A stretch of 64,000 bases of DNA from Lysinibacillus sp. FSL M8-0337 (GTDB taxonomy: Bacteria; Bacillota; Bacilli; Bacillales_A; Planococcaceae): the NCBI RefSeq assembly GCF_038593855.1, contig NZ_CP151996.1:4030001-4094000 (forward strand). Reading direction: 5' to 3'. The position numbers and the translations under genes are program-made. Under the pieces are notes generated by a model that saw nothing but the letters and a program-made list of their open reading frames with translations, did no database searches and was not told where the DNA came from. Positions 1 through 7,933 of this stretch are shown here, in pieces. The first letter of the stretch is position 1. Each line of letters starts with the position of its first letter.

Positions 1-590
1 GATTCTCCATTAGCTTCCTTTTCAGCGTTTTCTTGCATTTTCTTTTTACGGCGCTCTAATGCATCGTCTTTAATTTTTTGTAATTCTTCTACATGCGCTT
101 TTGGATTTTCAGCTAAATACTTGTCTGCATCCGCTTTGTTAATGAAATAGATATATCCCCAGTTCATTGGTGATTTTAAATCTGTTTTCACGATTGTGAC
201 ATCTTCGACCTTCGCCCAATCTTTTGTATTATAATCACGTACAAACTTATCATTTTTCTCGTTATTCGCTACCTCTGCATTGACTAAACAGCCAATGTCA
301 TCATAAAACGCAATTGTACCATCTGCTTTAATCGCTTGAGCAGAAAATACACCCATTTCATGGTCTTTCATATAAACCTTCATATTACACATTTCGCAAA
401 CTGTATCTTCTTGTGGTTCTTGTAATCGTGGATCTACTAAAGAAGCAACTTGCACTGATTCATCTTTCACTTCAGACTCTTTCGATGCAACTTCTGAATT
501 CGCTTTTTCTTCCTTCACTTCTGCCTTTTCAGTACCACACGCTGTCAATATTAGTAACGTAGCTAGTACTGGTAACCATAATTTCTTCAC
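1..590 (-). CDS. NosL-like lipoprotein, 3' end outside the window
   Basis: The start is GTG at 590, preceded by a GGGGGAG ribosome-binding site. The protein opens with a lipoprotein signal peptide (MKKLWLPVLATLLILTACG, lipobox LTAC), so it is probably anchored on the outer face of the membrane. After a charged linker comes CEMCNMKVYMKDH, a Cys-x-x-Cys-x-Met motif like the Cu(I) site of NosL accessory proteins. The rest is an alpha/beta domain with a Lys/Glu-rich C-terminal helix cut by the window edge. NosL proteins deliver copper to nitrous oxide reductase, but many Bacillales carry NosL-like lipoproteins without nos genes and none is visible here. The fold assignment rests on the motif; the substrate is unknown. 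Confidence 0.7.
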   Translation of the reverse strand, partial: MKKLWLPVLATLLILTACGTEKAEVKEEKANSEVASKESEVKDESVQVASLVDPRLQEPQEDTVCEMCNMKVYMKDHEMGVFSAQAIKADGTIAFYDDIGCLVNAEVANNEKNDKFVRDYNTKDWAKVEDVTIVKTDLKSPMNWGYIYFINKADADKYLAENPKAHVEELQKIKDDALERRKKKMQENAEKEANGE

Positions 591-751
591 TATTGCTCCC
601 CCAATTCTTTTCTGTTACTACCTAGTATTTTACAGATCAGATGTGAAATAAGATGAAAACCTCTGTGAAGATTCGGAAAAATCTATATGACTACTTTGCG
701 AACGTCTTGAAGTCAAAGTATTCTCTTACAAACTAAAACGATTAAAAAAGC

Positions 752-935
752 GAGGACAAAAGAGAAAAAGTGTTAGATTGACTGCAATCAATCTAACACT
801 TGCCGTTGTTGTCCGCTACGGGCGGGTCTTTGATTCACTGACTTTTACTGGCGATTGGTTGGTGTTCTTTAGTAAAGTCGCCACAATCAACAACCCATGT
901 TCTCGAACTTGTTTTGCTATATAGAGGTACGGTAA
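752..935. repeat. Degenerate copy of the nested Bacillales-type repeat
   Basis: This stretch begins like the full elements at 32761 and 35391 (GAGG..ACAAAAGAG, then the stem AGTGTTAGATTG/CAATCTAACACT). It then enters a shortened core (805-894) that starts GTTGTTGTCCGCTACGGGCGG and ends AATCAACAAC. A further block (TTTTGCTATAT) matches the other end of the full copies. About five bases of the left terminal repeat and part of the core are missing, so the copy looks decayed. It fills most of the gap between the NosL-like gene and the 106-residue gene, and runs into the latter's 3' end. Confidence 0.7.
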
Positions 936-1237
936 CTATTGTGGCGCTTCTTTAGCTTACTAAGACGACTCAGTTTTCCAGCTGTTTCATTTAGTTCATT
1001 GTGAATTTGAACATTGCCTCCGCTTTCCGCAAAAATCGGTTCTAGCTGATTAAAACGTTGTTGCTGCATTGGCCTCTTATTACTTGATTGCTTTTGTTCT
1101 TTATTTTTTTGCAAACTTTTTTTAAATTGTTGCTGTGTATGGTGGCTAAAGTTATGACTAATATCACCAGCATGTAAATACTGTTGTTCATTACGAAAAG
1201 TGCTACCTGTCGTCGCATTTACTCTAGAAGTCCTCAT
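917..1237 (-). CDS. Small hydrophilic protein of unknown function
   Basis: This gene encodes 106 residues, rich in Gln, Asn, Ser, His and Lys, with no signal peptide or membrane segment. The start is supported by GGAGGGTAACTAATT immediately before the ATG, one of the better ribosome-binding sites nearby. The middle (around residues 35-60) is a Gln/Lys/Asn-rich low-complexity stretch, and the C-terminal third is basic. I do not recognise a family. The last few codons and the stop lie inside the degenerate repeat at 752-935, so the C-terminus may have been altered by that element. The gene stands alone between a NosL-like gene and nadE, all on the minus strand. Confidence 0.6.
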   Translation of the reverse strand: MRTSRVNATTGSTFRNEQQYLHAGDISHNFSHHTQQQFKKSLQKNKEQKQSSNKRPMQQQRFNQLEPIFAESGGNVQIHNELNETAGKLSRLSKLKKRHNSYRTSI

Positions 1238-1327
1238 AATTAGTTACCCTCCTTTTCATTTTACTTACTTTATAGGTATTTATATCGACATTATATGCAA
1301 GAAATTAAGCAAACAGAACCAAATATA

Positions 1328-1383
1328 TAAAAAAGAATAGAATTATTCAAAAAGTATCTATCACTTTTGAACAACTCTATTCT
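1328..1383 (-). terminator. Terminator after nadE
   Basis: On the minus strand AGAATAG pairs with CTATTCT around an inner TTCAAAAAGT/ACTTTTGAA stem, followed by TTTTTTATAT. It starts 9 bases past the nadE stop codon. Confidence 0.8.
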
Positions 1384-1391
1384 CGTAAGCG

Positions 1392-2216
1392 TTACTTCCA
1401 AAAATTATCAAAAATTGTAATTGGCATATGGCGTTTATGTTGAGAGCGTAAATAATGTTGCTCTAATCGTTCACGAGCATCGTCAGGAATTTGCTTCCCT
1501 TCTAAATAATCATCAATTTGCTCATAAGTTACTCCAAGCGCCACTTCATCTGGCAATGATGGACGATGTTCTTCCAAGTCAGCAGTCGGAACTTTTAAAT
1601 ACAGATGCTCTGGACAATCAAGCGCCGCTAATAATTGTTTCCCCTGACGCTTGTTCAGACGGAAAATAGGCATTAAATCGGCTCCACCGTCACCATATTT
1701 TGTAAAGAAACCTGTAATTGCCTCCGCCGCGTGGTCTGTTCCTAACACAACAGCACTATTCATAGCAGCGATAGAAAATTGTACTTTCATGCGTTCCCTT
1801 GCTTTTTCATTACCTTTTACAAAATCACTAAGCACAACTCCAGCATCAGCTAAAGCACGAACACTAGCATCAACCGCTTCCTTAATATTGACCGTGTAAG
1901 TAGTCGTAGGCTTAATAAAATCAATAGCGTCCTGACAGTCTTGTTCATCCTTTTGGATACCATATGGTAAACGCACTGCCCAAAACGAATACTTTTGCTC
2001 GCCCGCTTCCTCATTTAACTCATTAACTGCTAGTTGAGCTAATTTACCGGTTAACGTAGAGTCTTGACCACCTGATATACCAAGTACAAACCCTTTTACA
2101 AAGCTATATTTTTGTGCATATACCTTCAAAAAATCAATGGATTTACGAATTTCTTCCTGTGCATCAATTGTTGGCAAAACTTTTAATTCGGTAATAATTT
2201 GCTGTTGTAATGCCAT
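1392..2216 (-). CDS. nadE: NH3-dependent NAD+ synthetase
   Basis: This enzyme makes NAD+ from nicotinic acid adenine dinucleotide, ATP and ammonia, the last step of NAD synthesis. The PP-loop ATP-pyrophosphatase motif GISGGQDST lies near residue 46. The family signature [20 protein letters not shown] is in the middle, and the end ([16 protein letters not shown]) matches Bacillus NadE. With 274 residues it has the usual size of the glutaminase-less form. I chose ATG 2216 rather than the in-frame GTG 12 bases upstream because the AAGGAG site overlaps the pncB stop codon and touches that GTG. It follows pncB by 15 bases, so the two form a nicotinate salvage operon. Confidence 0.95.
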   Translation of the reverse strand: MALQQQIITELKVLPTIDAQEEIRKSIDFLKVYAQKYSFVKGFVLGISGGQDSTLTGKLAQLAVNELNEEAGEQKYSFWAVRLPYGIQKDEQDCQDAIDFIKPTTTYTVNIKEAVDASVRALADAGVVLSDFVKGNEKARERMKVQFSIAAMNSAVVLGTDHAAEAITGFFTKYGDGGADLMPIFRLNKRQGKQLLAALDCPEHLYLKVPTADLEEHRPSLPDEVALGVTYEQIDDYLEGKQIPDDARERLEQHYLRSQHKRHMPITIFDNFWK

Positions 2217-2231
2217 AACCTCTTCCACTCC

Positions 2232-3701
2232 TTAGTCTTTTACAATTCGATCGACCATTTCTCGTACTTCTTCAATATTTCGCATTTTATTATCCCAGCA
2301 TTTTTGGCTTAAATCGACTGGATATTCCTCTGGATTCATAGCACGTTTATATTCATCCCATAGCAATTCTAAATTGTCAGCTGCATAATTACGCATCTCT
2401 TCTAACGTTGGATTGTCATAAATTACGTCCCCATTATTAATGACATGCTGATGCAAATTTTTCGCCTCAAAATTCGTGACAAATTTTGATACGAATGTAT
2501 GAACAGGGTGGAACATCTTTATTCGCTCTTCGGATTGAGGGTCTTCGTCATACATCGTAATGTAATCACCCTCTGCTTTACCGTTTTTACGGTCAATAAT
2601 ACGATAAACACTTTTCAAACCAGGAGTTGAAACTTTTTCAGCATTAGCAGAAATTTTAATCGTGTCCTCTAGCTGGCCTTCATCATTTTCAATAGCGACC
2701 ATTTTATAGACAGCCCCTAATGCAGGCTGATCGTAAGCTGTAATTAATTTTGTACCAATTCCCCACATATCTACGCGGGCACCTTGCGCTTTCAAGTTTA
2801 AAATCGTATATTCATCTAAATCATTAGAGACAACAATTTTGGCATCATGGAAGCCTGCTTCATCTAACATACGACGTGCCTCTTTTGACAAGAAAGCAAT
2901 ATCGCCACTATCTAAACGAATACCAATAAAATTAATTTTATCACCAAGTTCTTTTGCCACTTTTATCGCATTCGGCACTCCAGATTTCAGCGTGTTATAG
3001 GTGTCCACTAAAAATACGCAGTTGCGATGACGTTTCGCATAAGCGTGAAATGCATCATAATCATTTTTGTAAGCCTGCACAAGTGCATGAGCATGAGTAC
3101 CAGCTACCGGAATGTTAAATAGTTTTCCTGCACGCACATTACTAGTTGAAGCAAACCCTCCTATAAAGGCTGCACGAGTTCCCCAAATAGCCGCATCCAT
3201 TTCTTGCGCTCGACGTGTACCAAACTCCATCGCCATTTCATCTTTAACGATTTGCTTAATACGACTTGCTTTAGTGGCAATTAGTGTTTGGTAATTGACA
3301 ATATTCAATAGCGCCGTCTCAATTAGTTGTGCTTCAACTAAAGGTGCCTCAATGCGTACAATTGGCTCATTGGCAAAAACGAGCTCCCCTTCCACCATTG
3401 AATACATATCGCCTGTAAAGCGAATATTTTTTAAATAGTCAATGAAGTCTTCTTTATATCCAACCTCTTCACGTAAATACGCGATATCTGACTCACTAAA
3501 GCGAAAATCTCGTAAATACTCAAGCATGCGTTCCAATCCAGCAAATACGGCAAAGCCATTTCCAAATGGTAATTTTCTAAAATATAATTCAAAAATCGCT
3601 TTTCTATTATGTATGCCATCAGCCCAATAAGACTCTGCCATATTAATTTGATACAAGTCTGTGTGTAGCGCTAAGCTGTCGTCAGCATAGTTCGATCTCA
3701 T
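2232..3701 (-). CDS. pncB: Nicotinate phosphoribosyltransferase
   Basis: This enzyme condenses nicotinate with PRPP to give nicotinate mononucleotide, the entry step of NAD salvage. The protein has 489 residues. Family marks are the N-terminal LHTDLYQINMAESYW, the central EFGTRRAQ and GTHAHA segments, and the phosphate-binding IRLDSGDIAFLSKEAR region followed by VVSNDLDEY. An upstream in-frame ATG at 3725 exists, but AAGAAGGGA sits 5 bases before ATG 3701 and homologues start there, so I use 3701. It is first in an operon with nadE. Two GlnR/TnrA-type boxes lie in the divergent region shared with glnK, at 85 and 217 bases upstream of this start; whether they affect pncB is unknown. Confidence 0.93.
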   Translation of the reverse strand: MRSNYADDSLALHTDLYQINMAESYWADGIHNRKAIFELYFRKLPFGNGFAVFAGLERMLEYLRDFRFSESDIAYLREEVGYKEDFIDYLKNIRFTGDMYSMVEGELVFANEPIVRIEAPLVEAQLIETALLNIVNYQTLIATKASRIKQIVKDEMAMEFGTRRAQEMDAAIWGTRAAFIGGFASTSNVRAGKLFNIPVAGTHAHALVQAYKNDYDAFHAYAKRHRNCVFLVDTYNTLKSGVPNAIKVAKELGDKINFIGIRLDSGDIAFLSKEARRMLDEAGFHDAKIVVSNDLDEYTILNLKAQGARVDMWGIGTKLITAYDQPALGAVYKMVAIENDEGQLEDTIKISANAEKVSTPGLKSVYRIIDRKNGKAEGDYITMYDEDPQSEERIKMFHPVHTFVSKFVTNFEAKNLHQHVINNGDVIYDNPTLEEMRNYAADNLELLWDEYKRAMNPEEYPVDLSQKCWDNKMRNIEEVREMVDRIVKD

Positions 3702-3785
3702 AGGAATCCCTTCTTCCACTTTCATAATTAGTCCTAGTATACACTATATACCCAAAATCTTGCGTTTTACACTTTTCCGTACCTA

Positions 3786-3802
3786 TGTTAGGTTTCCTAA
3801 CA
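3786..3802. promoter_or_regulatory. GlnR/TnrA-type box, distal
   Basis: TGTTAGGTTTCCTAACA matches the GlnR/TnrA core TGTNA-N7-TNACA exactly and is almost a perfect palindrome. It lies 85 bases upstream of pncB and 211 bases upstream of glnK. It is probably the distal of a pair of nitrogen-control sites for glnK-amtB, but its position would also let it act on pncB. Confidence 0.75.
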
Positions 3803-3917
3803 TATATAGTCAGAAAATTTTGAACAGTTCACATTTTAGACACAAATTTTAGCACCGCTTTCATTCCTTTTATATATAGCTTTTTAGTAAACTACTACGA
3901 AAGACGAAATATATCAT

Positions 3918-3934
3918 GTAATATAACCTAACAT
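3918..3934. promoter_or_regulatory. GlnR/TnrA-type box, proximal
   Basis: TGTAATATAACCTAACA matches TGTNA-N7-TNACA exactly, with an AT-rich centre as in TnrA sites. A TATAAT box lies at 3973-3978 without a convincing -35, as is common for activator-dependent promoters. The site centre falls about 59 bases before the inferred transcription start. It is 132 bases from the distal box. Confidence 0.8.
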
Positions 3935-4012
3935 AGTAATAAAAAAAACAATTGCGCCATTTATCGACTCGCTATAATATGTAAATTAAATTTACGCAAG
4001 GAGCTGTTGTGA

Positions 4013-4354
4013 GTGAAAAAAATAGAGGCCATTATTCGTCCGGAAGTTTTTGGGGCTGTACGAGACGGACTTGCAAAAGTAGGCATTGCAGGTTTAAGTA
4101 TTTCTGAAATCGCTGGCTGCGGTCGTCAATTAGGTCATACAGGTTTGTTTCGAGGCAATGCCTATGAAATTGAGTTTTTACCAAAATTGAAATTAGAAAT
4201 GATCATCGATGATGAAAAAGTTGATGCTATTGTGGAAGTTTTATTGCGCGATGCTGCAACTGGTAAAGTTGGAGACGGGAAAATTTTCATTTATCCAGTA
4301 GAACAGGCAATTCGTATCCGTACTAAAGAAGTCGGATCAATTGCTGTAGAATAA
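4013..4354 (+). CDS. glnK: P-II nitrogen regulatory protein
   Basis: This is a 113-residue P-II signalling protein. Such trimers bind ATP/ADP and 2-oxoglutarate and plug the ammonium channel when nitrogen is plentiful. Family marks are the N-terminal MKKIEAIIRPE, the T-loop GCGRQLGHTGLFRG, the Tyr in GNAYEIEF at the place of the uridylylated Tyr51 of enteric proteins, and the C-terminal signature GKVGDGKIFIYPVEQAIRIR. The start is GTG with AAGGAG 10 bases upstream. It precedes amtB by 13 bases. Two GlnR/TnrA boxes and a TATAAT (3973-3978) lie upstream, pointing to induction under nitrogen limitation. Confidence 0.95.
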   Translation: MKKIEAIIRPEVFGAVRDGLAKVGIAGLSISEIAGCGRQLGHTGLFRGNAYEIEFLPKLKLEMIIDDEKVDAIVEVLLRDAATGKVGDGKIFIYPVEQAIRIRTKEVGSIAVE

Positions 4355-4367
4355 GGGGGAGATAGTT

Positions 4368-5663
4368 ATGGATGACGTTATATTATCTGTAAATTTAGTT
4401 TGGATTATGCTTGGTACAATTTTAGTATTCTTTATGCATGCAGGTTTTGCAATGGTCGAGGCAGGTTTTACTCGTTCTAAAAATGCAGTTAACATTATTA
4501 TGAAAAATTTCTTAACCATATCGCTTGGTGGGATTGTTTATTTCCTATGTGGATATGCCATTATGTTTGGCGACACAGCAGGAGGCTTCTTCGGAACAAG
4601 TGGTTTCGCTTTAAATGGTGTAGATGACCTCTCCTTCTTTATTTTCCAAACAATGTTTGCTGCCACAGGAGCGACTATCTTATCTGGTGCAGTAGCAGAA
4701 CGTACAAATATTTTTGCTTATATCGGTGTCATTATACTGATGACAATACTTGTTTATCCTGTAGTAGGACATTGGGTATGGAGCGGTCAAGGTTGGTTAA
4801 CTGACCTCGGCTTTATCGATTTTGCTGGTTCTACTGTTGTCCATTTAACTGGTGCAGTAGCTGCGTTTATAGCAGCCATAATGGTTGGACCACGTCTAGG
4901 TAAATACGAAAATGGACGTGTTAACGTTATTACTGGTCATAGTATTCCTATCGGCGCATTAGGTGTATTCTTACTTTGGTTCGGTTGGTTCGGCTTTAAT
5001 GGTGCCTCTACGTTAGCAGCAGACCCTGCACTTGTTCCAACAGTAATTGCCAATACATTTTTCTCAGCAGCGGCTGGCGTTGTTGCCACTGCATTCTATA
5101 CAAATTTCCGCTACGGTCACATTGATGGCTCCTTAACTCTTAACGGTGCATTAGCAGGTCTCGTAGGCATTACTGCTGGTGCTGCAAACGTCAGCATTGT
5201 TGGTTCACTTATTATTGGTTTAATCGCAGCACCATTATTAGTAGAAGGTGTCCGTTTTATTGAATGGAAGTTAAAAGTAGATGATCCTGTAGGTGCAATT
5301 GCTGTTCACGGTATTTGTGGTATTTGGGGTACACTTGCAGTTGGGCTATTTGATGTTGGTGGTCAAGGTCTGTTCTACGGTGGTGGCATTAGCTTACTAG
5401 GTATTCAGGCTATAGGTGTGATTGCTACAATTGCTTGGGTTAGCGTTACTGTCACAGCAGGCTTATATATCATTAAAGCATTTGTCCCTTTACGTGTATC
5501 AGCAGAAGAAGAAATTACAGGTCTAGATGTGATCGAACATGGTACACCTGCTTATGAATACCAAGAGATTTTTAAAAGCTCCGCTATACAAGGTGAAACA
5601 TTTGCACAACGTTTAACTCATATCGGCAAAACACAAACAAACGTGACCGAAAAACATGTCTAA
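4368..5663 (+). CDS. amtB: Ammonium transporter
   Basis: This is a 431-residue Amt-family channel with about eleven membrane segments that conducts ammonium into the cell. Seen motifs include FFMHAGFAMVEAGFTRSKNA in segment 1, VVHLTGAVAAFIAA around the first pore region, GWFGFNGAS, and the conserved DDPVGAIAVHGICGIWGTLA with the second pore histidine. The cytoplasmic tail of about 50 residues carries no recognised domain. It follows glnK closely (GGGGGAGATAGTT before ATG), so both are made together and GlnK is the expected gatekeeper. The order glnK-amtB is the reverse of the nrgA-nrgB order in B. subtilis. Confidence 0.96.
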   Translation: MDDVILSVNLVWIMLGTILVFFMHAGFAMVEAGFTRSKNAVNIIMKNFLTISLGGIVYFLCGYAIMFGDTAGGFFGTSGFALNGVDDLSFFIFQTMFAATGATILSGAVAERTNIFAYIGVIILMTILVYPVVGHWVWSGQGWLTDLGFIDFAGSTVVHLTGAVAAFIAAIMVGPRLGKYENGRVNVITGHSIPIGALGVFLLWFGWFGFNGASTLAADPALVPTVIANTFFSAAAGVVATAFYTNFRYGHIDGSLTLNGALAGLVGITAGAANVSIVGSLIIGLIAAPLLVEGVRFIEWKLKVDDPVGAIAVHGICGIWGTLAVGLFDVGGQGLFYGGGISLLGIQAIGVIATIAWVSVTVTAGLYIIKAFVPLRVSAEEEITGLDVIEHGTPAYEYQEIFKSSAIQGETFAQRLTHIGKTQTNVTEKHV

Positions 5664-5694
5664 AAAATAGATACGTTATCCATTAAAAGGCACT

Positions 5695-5748
5695 AGAAAC
5701 TGTTAGCTATCCGTATCAATTTGCGCGGATCTCTAGCAGTTTCTTTTT
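5695..5748 (+). terminator. Terminator after amtB
   Basis: AGAAACTGTTAG pairs with CTAGCAGTTTCT (one G-T pair) across a loop of about 25 bases, followed by TTTTTGTTAT. It separates amtB from convergent ogt. Confidence 0.8.
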
Positions 5749-5755
5749 GTTATAT

Positions 5756-6256
5756 TTATTCTCTCTCTAAATCAAGTAAGAACTGTTTCATCGTTAACCC
5801 ACTGCGAAAGCCTGTTAGCTTACCGTTCTTCCCAATTACACGGTGGCACGGAATAATCGCTAATATCGGGTTCGCACCAATTGCACTTCCAACAGCCCTC
5901 ACAGCCTTTGGATTGCCTATTCGCTCTGCAATAGCAGCATATGTTGTAGTTGTTCCATAAGGAAGTTCTTTGAGTGCATCCCAGACAGCTAGTTGAAATG
6001 CTGTTCCTTTCACATGTATCGGTAAATTAAACTCAGTCAGCTCTCGATTAAAATAGGCTGTGAATTGCTTAACATAAGGCTTAAGCTTTTCACTGTTTTC
6101 TTCAAAACTGTAGCCTTTAAAGTGCTTTTGAGCCCACTTTTCCACCTCATCAAATGCTGTATTGGGTGTGCCAAGATAGACAAGCCCTTCATTCGCCGCA
6201 ATAATATACATCTCGCCTTGTGCGAATGTTAGTGTATCTACATATAAAATAGTCAT
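5756..6256 (-). CDS. ogt: Methylated-DNA--protein-cysteine methyltransferase
   Basis: This suicide enzyme removes methyl groups from O6-methylguanine onto its own cysteine. The active-site motif PCHRVIGKNGKLTGF is near residue 134, preceded by the DNA-binding helix-turn-helix region (YGTTTTYAAIAERIGNPKAVRAVG). The protein has 166 residues and the N-terminal half is the usual variable Ogt domain. AAGGAGAATTTTATA directly precedes ATG 6256. A longer reading frame upstream of it has no ribosome-binding site and would add an unrelated hydrophobic stretch. It is convergent with amtB and divergent from the ABC transporter genes. Confidence 0.93.
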   Translation of the reverse strand: MTILYVDTLTFAQGEMYIIAANEGLVYLGTPNTAFDEVEKWAQKHFKGYSFEENSEKLKPYVKQFTAYFNRELTEFNLPIHVKGTAFQLAVWDALKELPYGTTTTYAAIAERIGNPKAVRAVGSAIGANPILAIIPCHRVIGKNGKLTGFRSGLTMKQFLLDLERE

Positions 6257-6285
6257 TATAAAATTCTCCTTACACATAATGATTA

Positions 6286-6352
6286 GCAGTATACTGCAAA
6301 AAGGTAAAATAACTGTAGTTAACAAATATTTCATGCTACAGTTATTTTACCT
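6286..6352. promoter_or_regulatory. Two palindromes between ogt and the ABC transporter
   Basis: A perfect 12-base palindrome GCAGTATACTGC lies at 6286-6297. A 17-base perfect inverted repeat follows: AGGTAAAATAACTGTAG at 6302-6318 and its complement at 6336-6352. The longer hairpin ends 25 bases before the transporter start, leaving its ribosome-binding site free. Read on the minus strand it is followed by TTTTTGC, so it could stop transcription running toward ogt. The short palindrome could be an operator. Neither matches a regulator site I know. Confidence 0.5.
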
Positions 6353-6377
6353 ATTAGCATAAAGGAGTTTCAACTAC

Positions 6378-7109
6378 ATGACTACGATATACGAGCCCGC
6401 TATCCATCTTCAACAAGTGAGCTTTTCAGTAAAAGATAAGGCTATTTTAAAGTCAATTACCGGTTCATTTCCTAAAGGGAAAATTACGACGCTCGTTGGC
6501 CCATCTGGCGCTGGCAAAACAACCTTATTAAAAATGTGTAACGGACTATTGTCACCAACTGACGGGCTTATACTCATTGACAATCAAACAATCACTACCT
6601 ATGAGCCAACTACATTAAGAAAGCATGTCGGAATTGCCCTTCAAGCAGCACCTATGATTGCTGGGACTGTATTTGACAATTTGGCTCTTCCACTCACTCT
6701 ACAAGGTAAAAAGCTCACACAACAAGATGCCATTCAATATTTACTAGATGTCGGGCTCGATGCTAGTTTTTTACACCGTGCCACTAATGAATTATCTGGT
6801 GGACAACGTCAAAAGGTATCCATTGCACGTACCCTCATTAACCAATCTTCTATATTATTGTTAGATGAGATTACTTCTGCATTGGATCGTCAATCTGTAC
6901 AGGATATTGAGGCACTTATCGTATCATTAAACAAAAATTATAATGTTACGATCATCTGGATTACCCACAATTTACAGCAAGCGCTCTCGATCGGCCATTA
7001 CACATGGGTCATGATGGATGGAGTGCTTATTGAAACAGGTGAAAGCTCGTTATTGAAAGCCCCTACTAACCCAAGAGTCGCTGAATTTATACAGGGGGTA
7101 AACGCATGA
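6378..7109 (+). CDS. fetA: ABC transporter ATP-binding protein, FetA type
   Basis: This 243-residue ATPase pairs with the permease that follows. It has Walker A GPSGAGKTT (near residue 43), the Q-loop region VGIALQAAPM, signature LSGGQRQKVSIART (near residue 138), Walker B SILLLDEITSALD, and the switch His in WITHN. This pairing with a UPF0014-type membrane protein is the FetAB/YbbLM arrangement. In E. coli it exports iron and protects against peroxide; here the substrate is not shown by the sequence. AAAGGAG lies 11 bases before ATG. The stop codon overlaps the permease start (ATGA). Confidence 0.85.
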   Translation: MTTIYEPAIHLQQVSFSVKDKAILKSITGSFPKGKITTLVGPSGAGKTTLLKMCNGLLSPTDGLILIDNQTITTYEPTTLRKHVGIALQAAPMIAGTVFDNLALPLTLQGKKLTQQDAIQYLLDVGLDASFLHRATNELSGGQRQKVSIARTLINQSSILLLDEITSALDRQSVQDIEALIVSLNKNYNVTIIWITHNLQQALSIGHYTWVMMDGVLIETGESSLLKAPTNPRVAEFIQGVNA

Positions 7110-7858
7110 CTTATACTTCACTTTCGCTAACATTAATTTTTGTTTTAATCCCGCTAGTACTATCAAAGACTTTTAAGCTAGGGCTTGAAAAAGACACAAT
7201 TATTGCAACGATTCGCTCAATTATTCAATTGCTTGCAGTCGGCTATATTTTAAATTTCGTCTTCGATGTAGGGAGTATTATATATATTTTTCTAATGGTG
7301 GCATTGATGATTGTGGCTGCCACTTTAAATGCCCGAAAAAAGGGAAAAGGTATTAAGGGTATTACATGGAAAATAGTGTTTACGCTTGTAATGGTGGAAA
7401 TTGTCACACAAGGCGTTTTACTCGGTTTCGATATTGTTCCTACAACTGCACAGTATATTATTCCTATTAGCGGAATGCTAATTGGCAACTCCATGGTACT
7501 ATCTATTTTATTTTTAAATCGCTTTACTGCGGAAATTACAAGTCACGAAAATGAAATTGAGCTCATCTTATCGCTAGGAGGTACACCTAAGCAAGCCATT
7601 CATCGCCAATTAATCAATGCTATTAAAGCGAGCATGATCCCTACCATCGAAAGCCAAAAAACGATTGGGCTTGTTCAATTACCAGGTATGATGAGTGGCC
7701 AAATAATTGGTGGTGCAGACCCTATACAGGCAGTACAATTTCAATTATTAATTATTTTCGCCCTGTTAACAACAGCAACATTATCGAGCATAATGATAGG
7801 TTTTTTAAGCTATCCTGCGCTTTTTAATGAAAGGTTACAATTGTTGGAAGTTGAATAA
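7106..7858 (+). CDS. fetB: ABC transporter permease, FetB/UPF0014 type
   Basis: This 250-residue membrane protein has about six or seven hydrophobic segments. Family marks are RSIIQLLAVGYIL near the N-terminus, PISGMLIGNSM in the middle and LPGMMSGQIIGGADPIQAVQFQ near the end. The latter is the conserved UPF0014 segment thought to contact the ATPase and line the pathway. It overlaps fetA by four bases, so translation is probably coupled. The family is linked to export of iron in E. coli; in Gram-positive bacteria the role is less clear. Confidence 0.85.
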   Translation: MTYTSLSLTLIFVLIPLVLSKTFKLGLEKDTIIATIRSIIQLLAVGYILNFVFDVGSIIYIFLMVALMIVAATLNARKKGKGIKGITWKIVFTLVMVEIVTQGVLLGFDIVPTTAQYIIPISGMLIGNSMVLSILFLNRFTAEITSHENEIELILSLGGTPKQAIHRQLINAIKASMIPTIESQKTIGLVQLPGMMSGQIIGGADPIQAVQFQLLIIFALLTTATLSSIMIGFLSYPALFNERLQLLEVE

Positions 7859-7874
7859 TTGTTTTCGTGATATC

Positions 7875-7902
7875 ATGACAATTACTATAAATATGTTATA
7901 CT
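7875..7902 (+). promoter_or_regulatory. Sigma-A-type promoter for proline dehydrogenase
   Basis: ATGACA, a 16-base spacer and TATACT lie 32 bases upstream of the start codon at 7934. There is no terminator between fetB and this promoter. Confidence 0.55.
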
Positions 7903-7933
7903 AGTAAGAAAAATGCAGTGAGGAGAATGACCC

